Source of the DNA: Membranipora membranacea
Taxonomy: Eukaryota > Bryozoa > Gymnolaemata > Cheilostomatida > Membraniporidae
Direction: 5' to 3'
Assembly (NCBI GenBank): GCA_914767715.1
Contig: OU612067.1
Location: forward strand, 27,686,162 to 27,750,161
Length of the DNA stretch: 64,000 nucleotides
Positions 42,669 to 53,378 of the stretch are shown here, piece by piece. Under the pieces are notes generated by a model that was not told where the DNA came from, did no database searches, and saw nothing but the letters and a program-made list of their open reading frames with translations. The position numbers and the translations under genes are program-made. How positions within the stretch are numbered: the stretch's first letter is position 1; every line of letters starts with the position of its first letter.

Positions 42669-44245
42669 AGAAGTTTTTCAAAATGGCATTTAAGTTTAAG
42701 TGAGTCTAAAATCATACCTTGACTGAGGACCTTGTTGTATTGGTCCTGAGTGTCAAACTTTACTTTAAAGATGCGCATTTTCTTTTCCCCTTTGTAAATC
42801 CTTATAGCTGAAGAGTTGGGGAAATTCTGTGATATCTCTTTTATTACAAGTTCATCATCAGCATCGATAGGAATGCCTCTCAGCATACCAGTGTTGACTT
42901 TTGCTGATTCTGGATTGATTGTCTTTCTTACTTGCGAATTTTCAAATAGTAATGTATTCCAAGTGTTTATCAACTTGGTCACTGTCTTTTCATCGCGAAG
43001 GTGCAGCATAATTTTTGGAGATTCTGTCTTGAAATTGTAGGTCGTTATGTTTTCTATGATTGTTGGGCCGAATTCACGGTTAATCTCACGTCTGATGTTG
43101 TCTTGATTATAGTTTTGGTAGGTTTTTGATGACTTGTTGATACTTATTACGATGCAGTGCTTGGGGTTGAAGTTGTTTGGACGAGCTGTTTTTGTAATAG
43201 AGGGCATGTGATCTGTTGTGTTGGATGTAGTTGCCGGTGAACTTGGTGTTGGTGTGTTTTGTTGTGTTGTTGATGAAGGAATATTTCTGTGGAGTTGTCT
43301 ACTGTTGCTTGCAACTGATGACCATTGTTGTGTGGTGTTAAGAGTTTGAGTTGGAAGATATGTTTGTTGTACGGTATTTTTGGAATTTGATGGACATTCC
43401 TTTGTACTAGGGCTCTCAGAAAAAGCACTAGTAATTTTATCCAATTTAACCTGCATGCTGTCCATCTTCTCCTGCATGCTGTCCATCTTCTCCATCATAA
43501 TAGAAAGCACGCCATGTAGAGTTCTGCATGACGCACATTCGGGACTCTCCCCACAATCTCTGTCCCTGGAATGACTGGGAGCGCTGTCGACGAATGGAGC
43601 AGAAGTCTCCATTGTCTCAGACAGGGAACACTGAGAAGACTCTGGCAGTGAAACTGTAGATCCCCCTAGAGCACCTTGTGTGCTTTGTTGTTGAGTTGTG
43701 CTGCTGTTGGCATTGGTTTGTTTACTTTTTAGCGATTCCATTGCATTTGAGCATGAGGAACGGACTTTCTCGTTTAAATTGGCAATTGTCTCTGGCTGTA
43801 ATTCACCTACCAGCTTAGAGTAGTGACTTATAAACACATCCACATCTTTGATAGCATTCACCAGTATTCTAGAGGTGGTATGGTAAAAGTTTGCAGTATA
43901 AAGGCGTCTATCCGATTTCTTCTTGTTTTTAACGGTGAATATGGTGGCTGTTGTGTTTTTGTCCTTATCTTTATTCATTTTCCTAGTTACATAAAGATAT
44001 TGCTCCTGAATGGATGTTTGAAATATAGATCTGACAAGCTCAAAAACAGCTGTGCTGCAGTCAACGACAATTTGGATGTTTCCCGGATTACCTTTTATGG
44101 TGATAGACTCATCAGTGGTAGTAGAGTCGATTTTCTTTTGTAATGCCTTCAACTTGTTGAGCGAATAGGTGAAGATATTATCCTCAGCATCATCCTCATC
44201 AGGATCATTACTGGAAATGAGTTTTCTCTTCTTGCCTTTGTTCAT
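42665..44245 (-). CDS. LINE ORF1: nucleic-acid-binding protein, 526 aa
   Basis: A full-length frame directly upstream of the reverse-transcriptase ORF, with a 4-base ATGA overlap that suggests termination-reinitiation. The N-terminus is basic then acidic (NKGKKRKLISS, DPDEDDAED). The middle is Ser/Thr/Gln-rich with a short CASC pair and two repeats of EKMDSMQ, then VKLDKI, forming a coiled coil (about residues 250-275). The C-terminal third (CIVISINKSSKTYQNYNQDN to the end, with MLRGIPIDADDELVIKEIS) looks like the RRM-like or pre-C2HC type RNA-binding fold common in Jockey-group ORF1 proteins, though CCHC knuckles are absent. Function as RNA chaperone or RNP coat is by family analogy. Confidence 0.8.
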   Translation of the reverse strand: MNKGKKRKLISSNDPDEDDAEDNIFTYSLNKLKALQKKIDSTTTDESITIKGNPGNIQIVVDCSTAVFELVRSIFQTSIQEQYLYVTRKMNKDKDKNTTATIFTVKNKKKSDRRLYTANFYHTTSRILVNAIKDVDVFISHYSKLVGELQPETIANLNEKVRSSCSNAMESLKSKQTNANSSTTQQQSTQGALGGSTVSLPESSQCSLSETMETSAPFVDSAPSHSRDRDCGESPECASCRTLHGVLSIMMEKMDSMQEKMDSMQVKLDKITSAFSESPSTKECPSNSKNTVQQTYLPTQTLNTTQQWSSVASNSRQLHRNIPSSTTQQNTPTPSSPATTSNTTDHMPSITKTARPNNFNPKHCIVISINKSSKTYQNYNQDNIRREINREFGPTIIENITTYNFKTESPKIMLHLRDEKTVTKLINTWNTLLFENSQVRKTINPESAKVNTGMLRGIPIDADDELVIKEISQNFPNSSAIRIYKGEKKMRIFKVKFDTQDQYNKVLSQGMILDSLKLKCHFEKLL

Positions 44246-44535
44246 TTTGGGTGAAAATTACCCAGATTTATTGTCAATTTTTCTGGAGCTCAGATTTTTT
44301 CAGCCTTGCGCTTCAAGAATTCAACAATGAACCAAAATTCAACAAAGAAACACCAAATGAAACACGAGTGGTTAATCAGGGGATCTGCACGAGTGATTAC
44401 TCGTGTTAAGTGGACATCGAACTGGTTGGTCTTTTTGCCCGAGTGAGCAGGACGATCCTCTATGCTGATTGGTTGGTGTAATAATAACACTGTAAAATAC
44501 GTCACATCCGTCATCACGTGACCAGGCTATTAAAC

Positions 44536-46413
44536 ATGGAGGAATTTATTATCTCATTAGTGAAACAACATCCTCCTATTTATAACAAAAAAGACAAGAA
44601 CTATAAGGACAGGAGTGGTGTAGTTGACAATATTTGGAAAGAGATTGATGTAGAACTGGGCAATGGAGGCTATCATGACTAAAGAGGTATATATGTGTGA
44701 TTTTTTTGCTTGTGAAGGGACACACAAAAGTCTCTGCTAAGCAAACAGCAAAGTAATGTAAAATAAAAAAAGAAAAGTTGCCATGATTCATCATTATCAT
44801 GGGTATAGATTGGTAATATTAACAGACCAGCAGACATCCCATGATCATGAGATACCTGACTGATGTTTCACTTTGACTCCAAATGAAACACCAACACATA
44901 AAAGCAACAAACTCAACACACAGACAGAGCTGACTGACTGGATAAGAAAAGGAAGCAATGGTGAAAGTGCCCACATTTTGGAGGACATGTATTCCAAAAT
45001 AGCTGACTGTGATTGATTTGGTTTTATCTGAGTGCTAAGATCATGATGTGAAAATGGAATGGCAGCTTAATGTTCAGTTGTATGTATTCAACATGCTCAG
45101 AAATGTGATTGTTGTTACTTACTGATTTTCTTATCATTTATTGTAAATGTTTTTAGAAAAGGACAAGGCAAAGGAAGCATGGGCAAAGTTAAGAGATAGC
45201 TACTACCAAGTGAAGAAACGACTGAGACTCAAACAGGCGAGTGGAAAAGGAAGAGACACTGAATCACCTTGGCATCTGTATAAACAAATGATGTGGATGG
45301 ATGACCATATGGGTTTGAGAGTGTGAGTAGATACCAAGATATGTTATACCACCTCACATACAACATTTTCATGAATCCCTTGTGATTTTTGATTTTCGTG
45401 CAAAGGATTTTAAGAATCATCACTGTAAATAACATAATGCCCTCCAAGTTGTAAGCTCATCTGTTTCTAAGCTGCTACCCTAGAGGAGTAATGTTTCCGC
45501 AGCATGAGGATTTGTCTGCCATTTGTCACAGGCTTGAATGAGCTTAATTTAAAGCTAGCCATCATTTACTCCCTCTATTTACTTCCACCTCCCCCTTTAT
45601 CCTATCCATAACTTCCACCCTCAACTTCAACCTGAGCTACCCAAAATTTAGTGATAACTTAAAACTAGATAACCCGAACATTAGCTAATTTTTAAACCGC
45701 TGGGGTGATTAAGCGTTCAATTCAGTTAAAGTGTATCGGTATGTTTGTTGTCTCCACTAAATATTTCTTCTTCTTTTTTAGATCGGCGACCAATCTACCT
45801 GAACCTGTGACTAACCTGCGACCTCGACCAGAATCACCCTCTTCATCATCAGACGTCATGCCCTCATCACCCACATCATCTGAATGCAGCTCTGGGAACA
45901 ATGCCACACCATCCCCTGCTCTTTTCTCACCCGAGCATGTACCCGATTATCATCCAAAGCCATCAGCATCATACCATCATCAATCATCATCTACTGTCCA
46001 AGCCACTCATTTTCCATTTAACGAAACCACACCAAGCCGCTCTGCAAAAGCTTCTCAACCTTCACCTTCTTCAAGCTTCACGATACCACAACCAACATCC
46101 TCATCAGGGAAGAAGCGCAAAGTAGCCTTTGAGGACTCGCTGCTAGATCATTATGTCAACGATGAAAACACAAATAGAGCAGCGAAGTACCGCCGTTCCC
46201 AACGCTACCCCCGCTCCAGCCGACAAGTCAACCATATTTGGCAACATGATGGCTAATCAACATCGATTGTTGAGCGAGAGCCAGCAGGCAGCGGGGCTGC
46301 TAAAGGTAGGGCAAGCATTTGTGGATGTTCTTAATCCACCTGCGAACCCCCCTCCTGCGGAGAGCTCCTTGCAATATGATCATCCAATAACATACTCTTC
46401 TACACTTCTCTGA
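44536..46413 (+). CDS. MADF-domain DNA-binding accessory protein of the Harbinger element
   Basis: Three exons: 44536-44686, 45157-45322, then from 45782. Phases agree at both joins. Exons 1 and 2 give a MADF (Myb/SANT-like) domain: EEFIISLVKQHPPIYNKKDK then YKDRSGVVDNIWKEI, then EAWAKLRDSYYQVKKRLRLK and SPWHLYKQMMWMDD. Exon 3 is Ser/Pro/His-rich linker (LRPRPESPSSSS), a basic patch SSSGKKRKVAF, and a C-terminal helix (NQHRLLSESQQAAGLLKVGQ). Harbinger elements need such a protein to bind the ends and bring the transposase into the nucleus. Defects: TAA in frame just before the first donor, and a one-step frame change between about 46150 and 46200 (the downstream frame closes at 46413; the upstream one at 46256). 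It runs convergently to the transposase gene. Confidence 0.75.
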
Positions 46414-46779
46414 AATCTTTTCATATAATATTTATACATAAATCAATCTGAATTTTATTTGTAAGAGTTTCTGCTACTTATATTTTATACCTTATATCTT
46501 TACATATATAAAACCTATTTTTACTCATATACTTATCTCATATACACAGAAATATTTTTACAATATTTTCATGTCAAAGAATTCTCAAGCATTAAATTTA
46601 CTTTTAATACGTCCATTTCCTCTCAGTCTCTTTGTGAATTTATTGCTACCTCAGATTGTTTCAAGTAGTTCAGTACAATCATACTGCTTCATTATATATA
46701 TTTTTAATAAAAATACATGCATTGCAAAAATACATAATATGTACGATGAGATATGAAAACATCACTGATTAAATCTGGC

Positions 46780-47440
46780 TATGATTCTGGAGTTGTCTGA
46801 CAGCCAAATGTTACAAAAAGTCAATGTCATCTAGTATTTTACTGGTCTTCCTTGTCATTGCCAACTACCACCAAACCACTTGTCAATTGTGCAAATATAG
46901 TATTCACTGTGGCCTGCATAATACGCATTTATACTTGACGACATTTTCACAAAATGCAAAACTACAAACTCTCTGATTAAACTTTGCAAACAGTCTGGAG
47001 TTGTCTAGCATCAATTTGTTGATGATTTCTAGTTATGTACTGGTCTTAGCAGTCGATATCATCTAGGCCACTTAACAGTTGGCCAAATCTAGTTCTCACA
47101 TTGCCACTGCATGGGCTCAAATACTACGTTGTCTCAACTACTCAGAAATATGCTGGATGACAAGTCGCAATAATAGCGGGAAGAATTATTGATGTTGGAA
47201 AATAAAATCACTGCTGATTATAATATACAACTTGTCTGGAGTTGTCCAGCATTAGAAGATAACATAGTCAACATACTCAAATGATATACTGGTCCTGCCA
47301 GTTTACTGCACCTGGCCTACTCAACCATTGTGCAAACCTAGTTCTCACATTACCGCTGCATGGGCTCGTATACTTCATTGTCTCAACTACAATGAAATAT
47401 GTTGGATGACAAGTCCCATAACATTTACTTCCATCACGTT
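46780..47440 (-). repeat. Tandem degenerate copies of the transposase terminal exon
   Basis: On the minus strand, three extra copies of the coding end of the transposase follow the real one. The nearest (about 47390-47276) still reads NVRTRFAQWLSRPGAVNWQD against SNVRTRFSQWFSGPGAVDWQ in the gene. The next (about 47125-47035) gives NVRTRFGQLLSG and then decays; the farthest (about 46930-46840) gives only a trace. Each copy is followed by the phrase CTGGAGTTGTC, found on the plus strand at about 46790, 46993, 47235 and 47620, the last belonging to the gene itself. The gaps are about 200, 240 and 385 bp. Confidence 0.7.
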
Positions 47441-47660
47441 ATTTTCCACTCCAGTATTTGTCATCTAGTACAGTACATCTGATATAAAATCTTGCTGTTT
47501 CTTTATTGTTATATTAAAAATACATATATTGACAATATTTACACGAAAACAATAGCAGAAAGAATAATGAAATAAACTTAGAAAATAAAATCACTGCTGA
47601 TCGAAATATACAAAGTGTCTGGAGTTGTCTGACATCAAATTACAACAGAGTCAAAGTATT

Positions 47661-49925
47661 CTAACGTATTTTTGTAATATACTCGTCCTGCCAGTCAACC
47701 GCACCTGGCCCACTAAACCATTGTGAAAAACGGGTTCTGACATTTGATGCTGCTGCTGCATGGCCTCTGGCAACTGCGTTGAGTCCTGGCATACCATCAC
47801 CTTGTCTCCATAAACCTTCCACAACTTCACCATTAGGGAGAGGCTGATCCGCATAACCAGGTGGTACATAAGCATTGTCAGATAGCGAGCAGAGCATGTT
47901 GTGGAGCACGCAGCAGGCTTGAATGATTGAAGTTGCTTTCTTTCCATCTGCGTCAAGGGGTGTGAATAGAACCCGCCATCTAGCTGATAATATTCCTGTA
48001 AAAATGGCAGTGAATAACAGAAACCGACAATGAAGATAACTCCAACGCCATAATTATTGAGAACAGTGACATTTGGTAAATAATTATAATATCATATTCT
48101 AATATCTACCCATGATGTCTCAAAAATTCTCAGACTTGCAGGCACATAAAATGAAGCTATTTCCTGCCATTGATGCTGCCTCTAATTCGAATAACAGGGA
48201 TTTGAATTTTATATTGCTTACCAAAGGTGTTTTCAACCACTCTGCGCGCTCTTGATAGTCTATAGTTGTACCTCTTCTTTACCATGTCATTTTCCTGGTC
48301 TCGTCGTGCAAATGGCCTCAACAAATTAGTCTGCAGCGGAAAAGCCTCGTCTGCGATGAGAACATACTCCTCCTCATAACCCTCTGTATTCGGCAGTGAT
48401 ATTGGTGGTGGAACATTCACCTCACCTGAGAAACAGAATATCTCTGTGAACAGTGATATATAGCAAAGGGGGCAATATATATAGAGGAGTTGAGACTAAT
48501 TTTTGATGGAGGAGAGGGGCAAGGGACATGGATCATACATAGGAATAATAATATTTGTGAAGGCGAGGGAATCTTATAAAGTTCGTATGGATAGGAAATC
48601 GGGTATCATATCATTAATGTGGGGGGGGGGGGGTGACAGATTGATAGGGAAGAAATCTATAAAGGGAGGGGGATTATCAGTTCATTTAGGGCGAAAAGGG
48701 AGAATCATATTATATTGAAGGTGCAAGGGTATCTTATCATACACAAGAGGGAAGTAGTCTAATCTTATTCGAGGGAGGATTTATAATTTCATGCAGTAAT
48801 TGGCAACATACATCAGAGCACAAGCATTACCAGTGAAAAAATTGTGTACATACCTCTCTTCCATGCTTGTCCAAATTGAGATCGTTCCCACACCCCACCA
48901 TCACTGCAGCTTCCAGTCTGGCCAATATCTACCATGATGAAGCGGTAGTCTGCTCCAGCTATCGCCATTAGGTTTACCGAGAAGGACTTCTTATAATTAA
49001 AATATAAAGTCCCTGTGTTGTCAGGTGCCCGCATGTGGATGTGTTTACCATCAATCGCTCCAACACAATTCGGAAAATTCCACACATATAGAAACCTGCG
49101 AATGAATAGAGGAGAGCAGCATTATATATTAGGCTACTGACGAGATAGTTTGTGCATACATACATAGATCAATGAGTCTTTTACTCCTTGGATAGATGAT
49201 AGGGCATCTTAATTGGGAGTTGGGTTCTTACCAGGTGTTCATTTGAAATCAATCTGAGATGATCTCAGTCAGTCATTAATACATGAATAAAAATCACTTC
49301 AGAACCTAAACCTCAACCTCACTCTCACTTCACTGTCCCTGTTTCTCTCAAGTCAATGAGAGGACATACCTCTGTGAGATAGATCTCCATTCATTATGGT
49401 TGGTGGGAGGTTTCAAGTATATTGGACATAGCATATCCCACAGTGCCGCACAGCAGTCATACACCATGTCAGACACAGTCTTTCTACCTAGAGCATATAT
49501 GTATGCTAGGCTATTGAAGTTCATCCCAGTAGCAAGAAAATGCAGAGTCACACAGAGTCTAGTCTCAGGGTCAATAGCCTTCCTCATCACAGTATCCTGT
49601 CTCCTGATCCTTGGTCCAACTATAGCAAGCAGATAGTGGTGTGTGGTGGCATCCTGTAGGCCTACTGTGCATGGAACCTATCAGGATACTGTCTCAATTG
49701 CTGAAACCTGTTGATCACTGATGTTTCCTGTCTAGTCTGGTTCAAAGGGTGAACCCAGTGCTCCCTGTGGTTTCTCTGAAGAGCTAAATATGCCCCCACA
49801 ACAATGAGAAACATGTAGTGTTCGAGCTCTATATCTTCAAGATCATCCATAGCACATGGAATCGATTTTACTGTGTGAAGACTGAAGTTTTGCTTAGGTT
49901 TTGGAGAGTTCAAGATGGAGGACAC
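47661..49925 (-). CDS. PIF/Harbinger DDE transposase (HARBI1-like), four exons
   Basis: Exons 49370-49925, 49854-minus-1000 region given exactly as 48854-49095, then 48222-48425 and 47661-47995; all three joins keep phase (SQR|FLYVW, KRG|EVNVP, TFG|ILSARW). Exon 1 carries the N-terminal helix-turn-helix (RKAIDPETRLCVTLHFLATG, GRKTVSDMVYDCCAALWD). Exon 2 has the first catalytic Asp in NCVGAIDGKHIHMRAP and the GQTGSCSDGGVW motif. Exon 3 has the second Asp in LIADEAFPLQTNLLRPF and the Glu in YNYRLSRARRVVENTFG. Exon 4 ends NVRTRFSQWFSGPGAVDWQD. All three DDE residues are present. One defect is seen: in exon 1 the frame breaks between FHAQ (TAG at about 49662) and YLLAIVGPRIRRQDT (about 49625). 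Partner: the convergent MADF gene. The enzyme cuts at element ends and inserts into TWA sites. Confidence 0.85.
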
Positions 49926-50235
49926 ATTTAATATGACCTATGTTAGCCCTTGAATCTCATTGGTCAATCTAGTCACATGACCTATAATCTCATTTAAATC
50001 ACCCGACCATAACGTACATCAGGTAGGGCTGTGTAGCAGGATTAGCTCGGCCGATCCTCTTTAAATAGGACATCGACTCGTAATTAACTCGGCTCATGTA
50101 GCCATGGCTTTACAATTGCGCATTGCTATGTAATGCTATGCTATGTCTATCACCAGCGGATAAAGTTTGGATCCACACAAAATTTAACTCAGGATCTTGA
50201 ACTTTGTCATATATCTGATTGTCAGGAAAGTATAT

Positions 50236-51617
50236 TGAAGAGGATTTTGAGGGGGTAACCCTAAGGCGGCGATACCCGCCACTGCAACCACGCCCATTGC
50301 CTATTTATACTGAGTACGCCGACTCTCTAAAACGAGTACGACGACTCTATCTGCCTGGAAATATACCGAGTACGACGACTCTAACTGACGGGGGGGGGGG
50401 GGGTGACGAGTACGACGACTCTAACTGAGGGGGGGGGGGGGTGACGAGTACGACAACTCTATCTGAGGGGGGGGGGGGGTAACGAGTACGACGACTCTAA
50501 CTGATGGGGGTAACGAGTACGACGACTCTATCTGAGTGGGGGGGGGGGTAATGAGTACGACGACTCTAACTGATGGGGGTAACAAGTACGACGACTCTAT
50601 CTGAGGGGGGGGGGGGGGGGTAATGAGTACGACGACTCCATCTGGGCTGGGAATATAACTGACCTGACTTTGAGGCTGGCTTTGGGGGGGGGGGGGATAT
50701 GTGGACAAAGATAGTAGACTTATTTATCTGGCAAGATTAATTTGGGAGGGAAGGGATATGGACAAACTATTAACATATTTATCAGGCAAAATAAATTGGG
50801 GAGGGGAGGGATATGGACAAACTATTAACATATTTATCAGGCAAAAGAAATTGGGGAGGGAAGGGATATGGACAAAATATTATTATTACTTATTCGTCGG
50901 GCGAGACAAAAGGAAGCAAATGGGCCAGGGGAAGAGGGTTGGACAATATAATCGATGGGAGGGAAGGGGAATAGATAAATAAATAACCAAATGGGGGGGG
51001 GAAGGGAAGGGCTCTGGGTTTACAACTATCTTTGCGAGATTGCTTGACTAGGCTGGACTGAACTGGACTGGCAATCAGGTCAATGGATGCAGTGGTGCAA
51101 TGGGGGTTTTCACTTGGCCTCTACCTACTACCCAAGGGAGGCTACAGTCTAACAACAGAGTACAAACAAGGCAACATTATGTCAAGGCAGGGAGGTCTGC
51201 CAGCAGGCAGAACTCAAGAAACTTACTTCAATAGGTTGTGTTCAGTAAGGCACTTTATTTGTTGCTGACTGGTTTAAAAATAAAAGGTCTTATTACTTCA
51301 GCTGCTGGATATTAACTGACTGGACTCAACTCATGTACAGTGATTAAAAGCATAATGTAATATGATACTGGCTGATGCAACAGCAGGAAACAGGGAACAT
51401 TCTGGATGGGTGTGTAAGAGTTAAAATCAGTAATTAAAAGCATTATTATAATACTGGCTGATGAAATATTTTAGATGGATTGTTATAGTTAAATTCAGTT
51501 ATTAAAAGCATATTATTATTAAAATTAGAAAAGTAATAAAAATGATGAAAGGGGAAGACAACTCATGATTCATGAATTTATATTTGAATGTTCAGCTGTG
51601 GTGGAAAATCCACCACA
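50236..51617 (-). repeat. 3' LTR (minus-strand element)
   Basis: Contains, in plus-strand order: a minisatellite of GAGTACGACGACTCTAACTG units separated by G-runs of up to 19 (about 50305-50645), then three to four 55-bp tandem units starting GATATGGACAAACTATTAAC (about 50696-50890), then a more conserved unique part. On the minus strand AATAAA occurs near 51262, a likely polyadenylation signal. Unit number and G-run lengths differ from the other LTR. Confidence 0.88.
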
Positions 51618-51630
51618 CTCTCCCTTCTAA
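51618..51630 (-). other. Polypurine tract
   Basis: On the minus strand the sequence just before the 3' LTR is AGAAGGGAGAG directly followed by TGTGG, the position and composition of a plus-strand primer for reverse transcription. Confidence 0.7.
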
Positions 51631-51736
51631 CTTTTCTTATTTTCTTCGTCTTTGTCTTGTATCTGTGGGTACTGTTCTTCTATCTGTCGTAAGGTGTCCT
51701 CTGCCATTTTACGCTATCGTTCTGTATGTACATAGA

Positions 51737-52640
51737 GCTGTCTGGGGGTCAGGGGGTACGGGCGGTATTGGGTTTTGGACAGGCAATCAACAGTACGGGA
51801 AGTGGTAGGGGCTTTGGGAAGGTCTATGAATGGGACAGGGAAACTGGGGTTGAGCACATAGAGATAATTAGTGCCTAACAGGGGACAATAATGCTGATTT
51901 TAACTTGGCTTCTTGCAGCCAGGGTAGGTAACAGGGAGTATGGTAATGGAGTGTTGGTATATTTATATTCCGGCTAAACACATCAGTGTATTGGGACAGG
52001 ATTTCAGCGTCGGGGATCTGTCTAGGGGGTCAGAGAGTACGGGCGGTATGGGGTTTTGGACAGGCAATCAGCAGTACGGGCGGTGGTAGGGGCTCTGGGA
52101 AGGGCTATGAATGGGACAGGGAAGTGGAGGCAAGCACATTGAGATAAATGGGGGCCTGACAGGGGACAATAATGCTGATTTTAACTTTGCCTCTTGCAGA
52201 CAGGGTTTTCGTATATTTTCATTCCGGCAAAACGCATCAGCGAATTGGGACAGGATTTTAGAGTCTTGGAGCTAATCACTTGGGCTTTGACAAACTCCAC
52301 GACTTCATTGTATAAGGGTTGGACAAGTATGGGCTTGTGGGCAGTATGGGGTGTTGGAGTTAGACACCGCCTACATGTTTGGATTAGGCTGTTAGTGTCT
52401 TGGAACTTCACACTTTGGCTTAGGCAAACTCCTTAGGCTTTATTGTATAAGGGCTGGACATGTGAGGGGATTGTGGGTAGCATGATGGACTGGAGTTGGA
52501 CAACTCCTACTTGTTTTGGGCCAGGCTGTGGTATAAGTAAGGTTTTAAGGTCAAGGACTGGACTGGACAAGGACTGGGACTGAGCAAGGACTGGACAAGT
52601 ACTGGGACTGGGCAAGGACTGTACAAGGACTGGAACGGTG
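51737..52640. repeat. Imperfect tandem duplications inside the LTR element
   Basis: A unit of about 260-280 bp beginning CTGTCTGGGGGTCAGGGGGT is repeated from about 52017 with many changes. A second, shorter duplication (about 52305-52440 and 52441-52545) begins TTGTATAAGGGYTGGACA. From about 52555 the 9-mer AAGGACTGG recurs several times. The interior therefore grew by tandem duplication, not from gag-pol. Confidence 0.65.
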
Positions 52641-53359
52641 AAGGGTTGGGAGTGGCCAAACAATGATAACGGTTCCATGAGTCAAGTTATACATCTCACT
52701 AGACCTCGATTTGTTGGGGGGGGGGGCTTAGAGAATGACATTCCTGGTCTCAATTCCTACATTCATCAGACTGAAATTTTAGTGAATATAGGGGAGCTGT
52801 GAAGTCTCCCTTCCAGCATAAGCTCATCGTGCTTATGAAGCAAACTAGCCTGAGGGGTCTTACTTTATTCGGGGGGTTGGGCTTGGTCAATCAGGTCCTT
52901 AACATTTGGGGAGGGAGGGATGGCTGAATAGGGATAGTGGGGTTTGGCTGGATAGGGATAGCGGGGTGTGGCAGACTAGGGCAGCTTCTGTTGTAATTTT
53001 TGTGACAGGGGGTGGGCTTCCATTTTCCACTTCTTATTTATTCAATCTGGGCCTGTTGCGTTGTTTGACCAAAATTGGCCGAGTCCAACTGAGATTTTAT
53101 CACCAGTTGATCCTCTTCCAATTTCAGCAGCGCTCCCTTCCAGCATGGAGCGTAGTTGTCAGAGAGAAGCTGGGTTGGCCATGGTACATGGGGCTTTGTA
53201 CCAGTTACTTGGATAGGGATTATCAATAAGTGGCTCACCCTGAAGGGCAACGAGTCTGTCGACGACCTTGTCGACCCTTGCGCCCTGCTGGCGCCCTCCC
53301 CCACCTTTAACACAGTTGCCATGTACCCTGTTTTGTCAGACTGCGCGTATCCCCAGCAG

Positions 53360-53377
53360 ATCCCACTGCTGCCACCA
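53360..53377 (-). other. Primer binding site
   Basis: On the minus strand, one base after the 5' LTR, TGGTGGCAGCAGTGGGAT is found. It starts with TGG, the complement of a tRNA CCA end, as expected for a minus-strand primer site. The matching tRNA was not identified. Confidence 0.65.
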
Positions 53378-53378
53378 T

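Larger units (their letters stand above)
39750..50109. mobile_element. PIF/Harbinger transposon with an internal LINE insertion
   Basis: The ends AGCCATGGCTACATGAGCC (39750-39768) and its exact complement (50091-50109) enclose a MADF-domain gene on the plus strand and a DDE transposase on the minus strand, the two-gene plan of Harbinger elements. The inverted match extends through flanking TAA (left) and TTA (right), consistent with a TWA target site but not an identical duplication, so one base has changed or the two ends come from different copies. About 4.4 kb of the 10.36 kb is a LINE; without it the element would be near 6 kb. That the left end belongs to the same insertion as the right is inference from the 19-bp match. 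Confidence 0.65.

Noticed and set aside
44360-50080. Shared GGACATCGA and CGATCCTCT words near both sides of the Harbinger genes as alternative element termini
   Set aside because: They are in direct, not inverted, orientation, so they cannot be terminal inverted repeats; they may be subterminal motifs.
50421-50708. Minus-strand Pro/Ser-rich frame over the LTR minisatellite
   Set aside because: Low-complexity translation of G-runs and 36-bp repeats; no evidence of coding.
50701-50982. Plus-strand frame repeated in both LTRs
   Set aside because: It is the translation of 55-bp tandem units; identical copies only show LTR identity.
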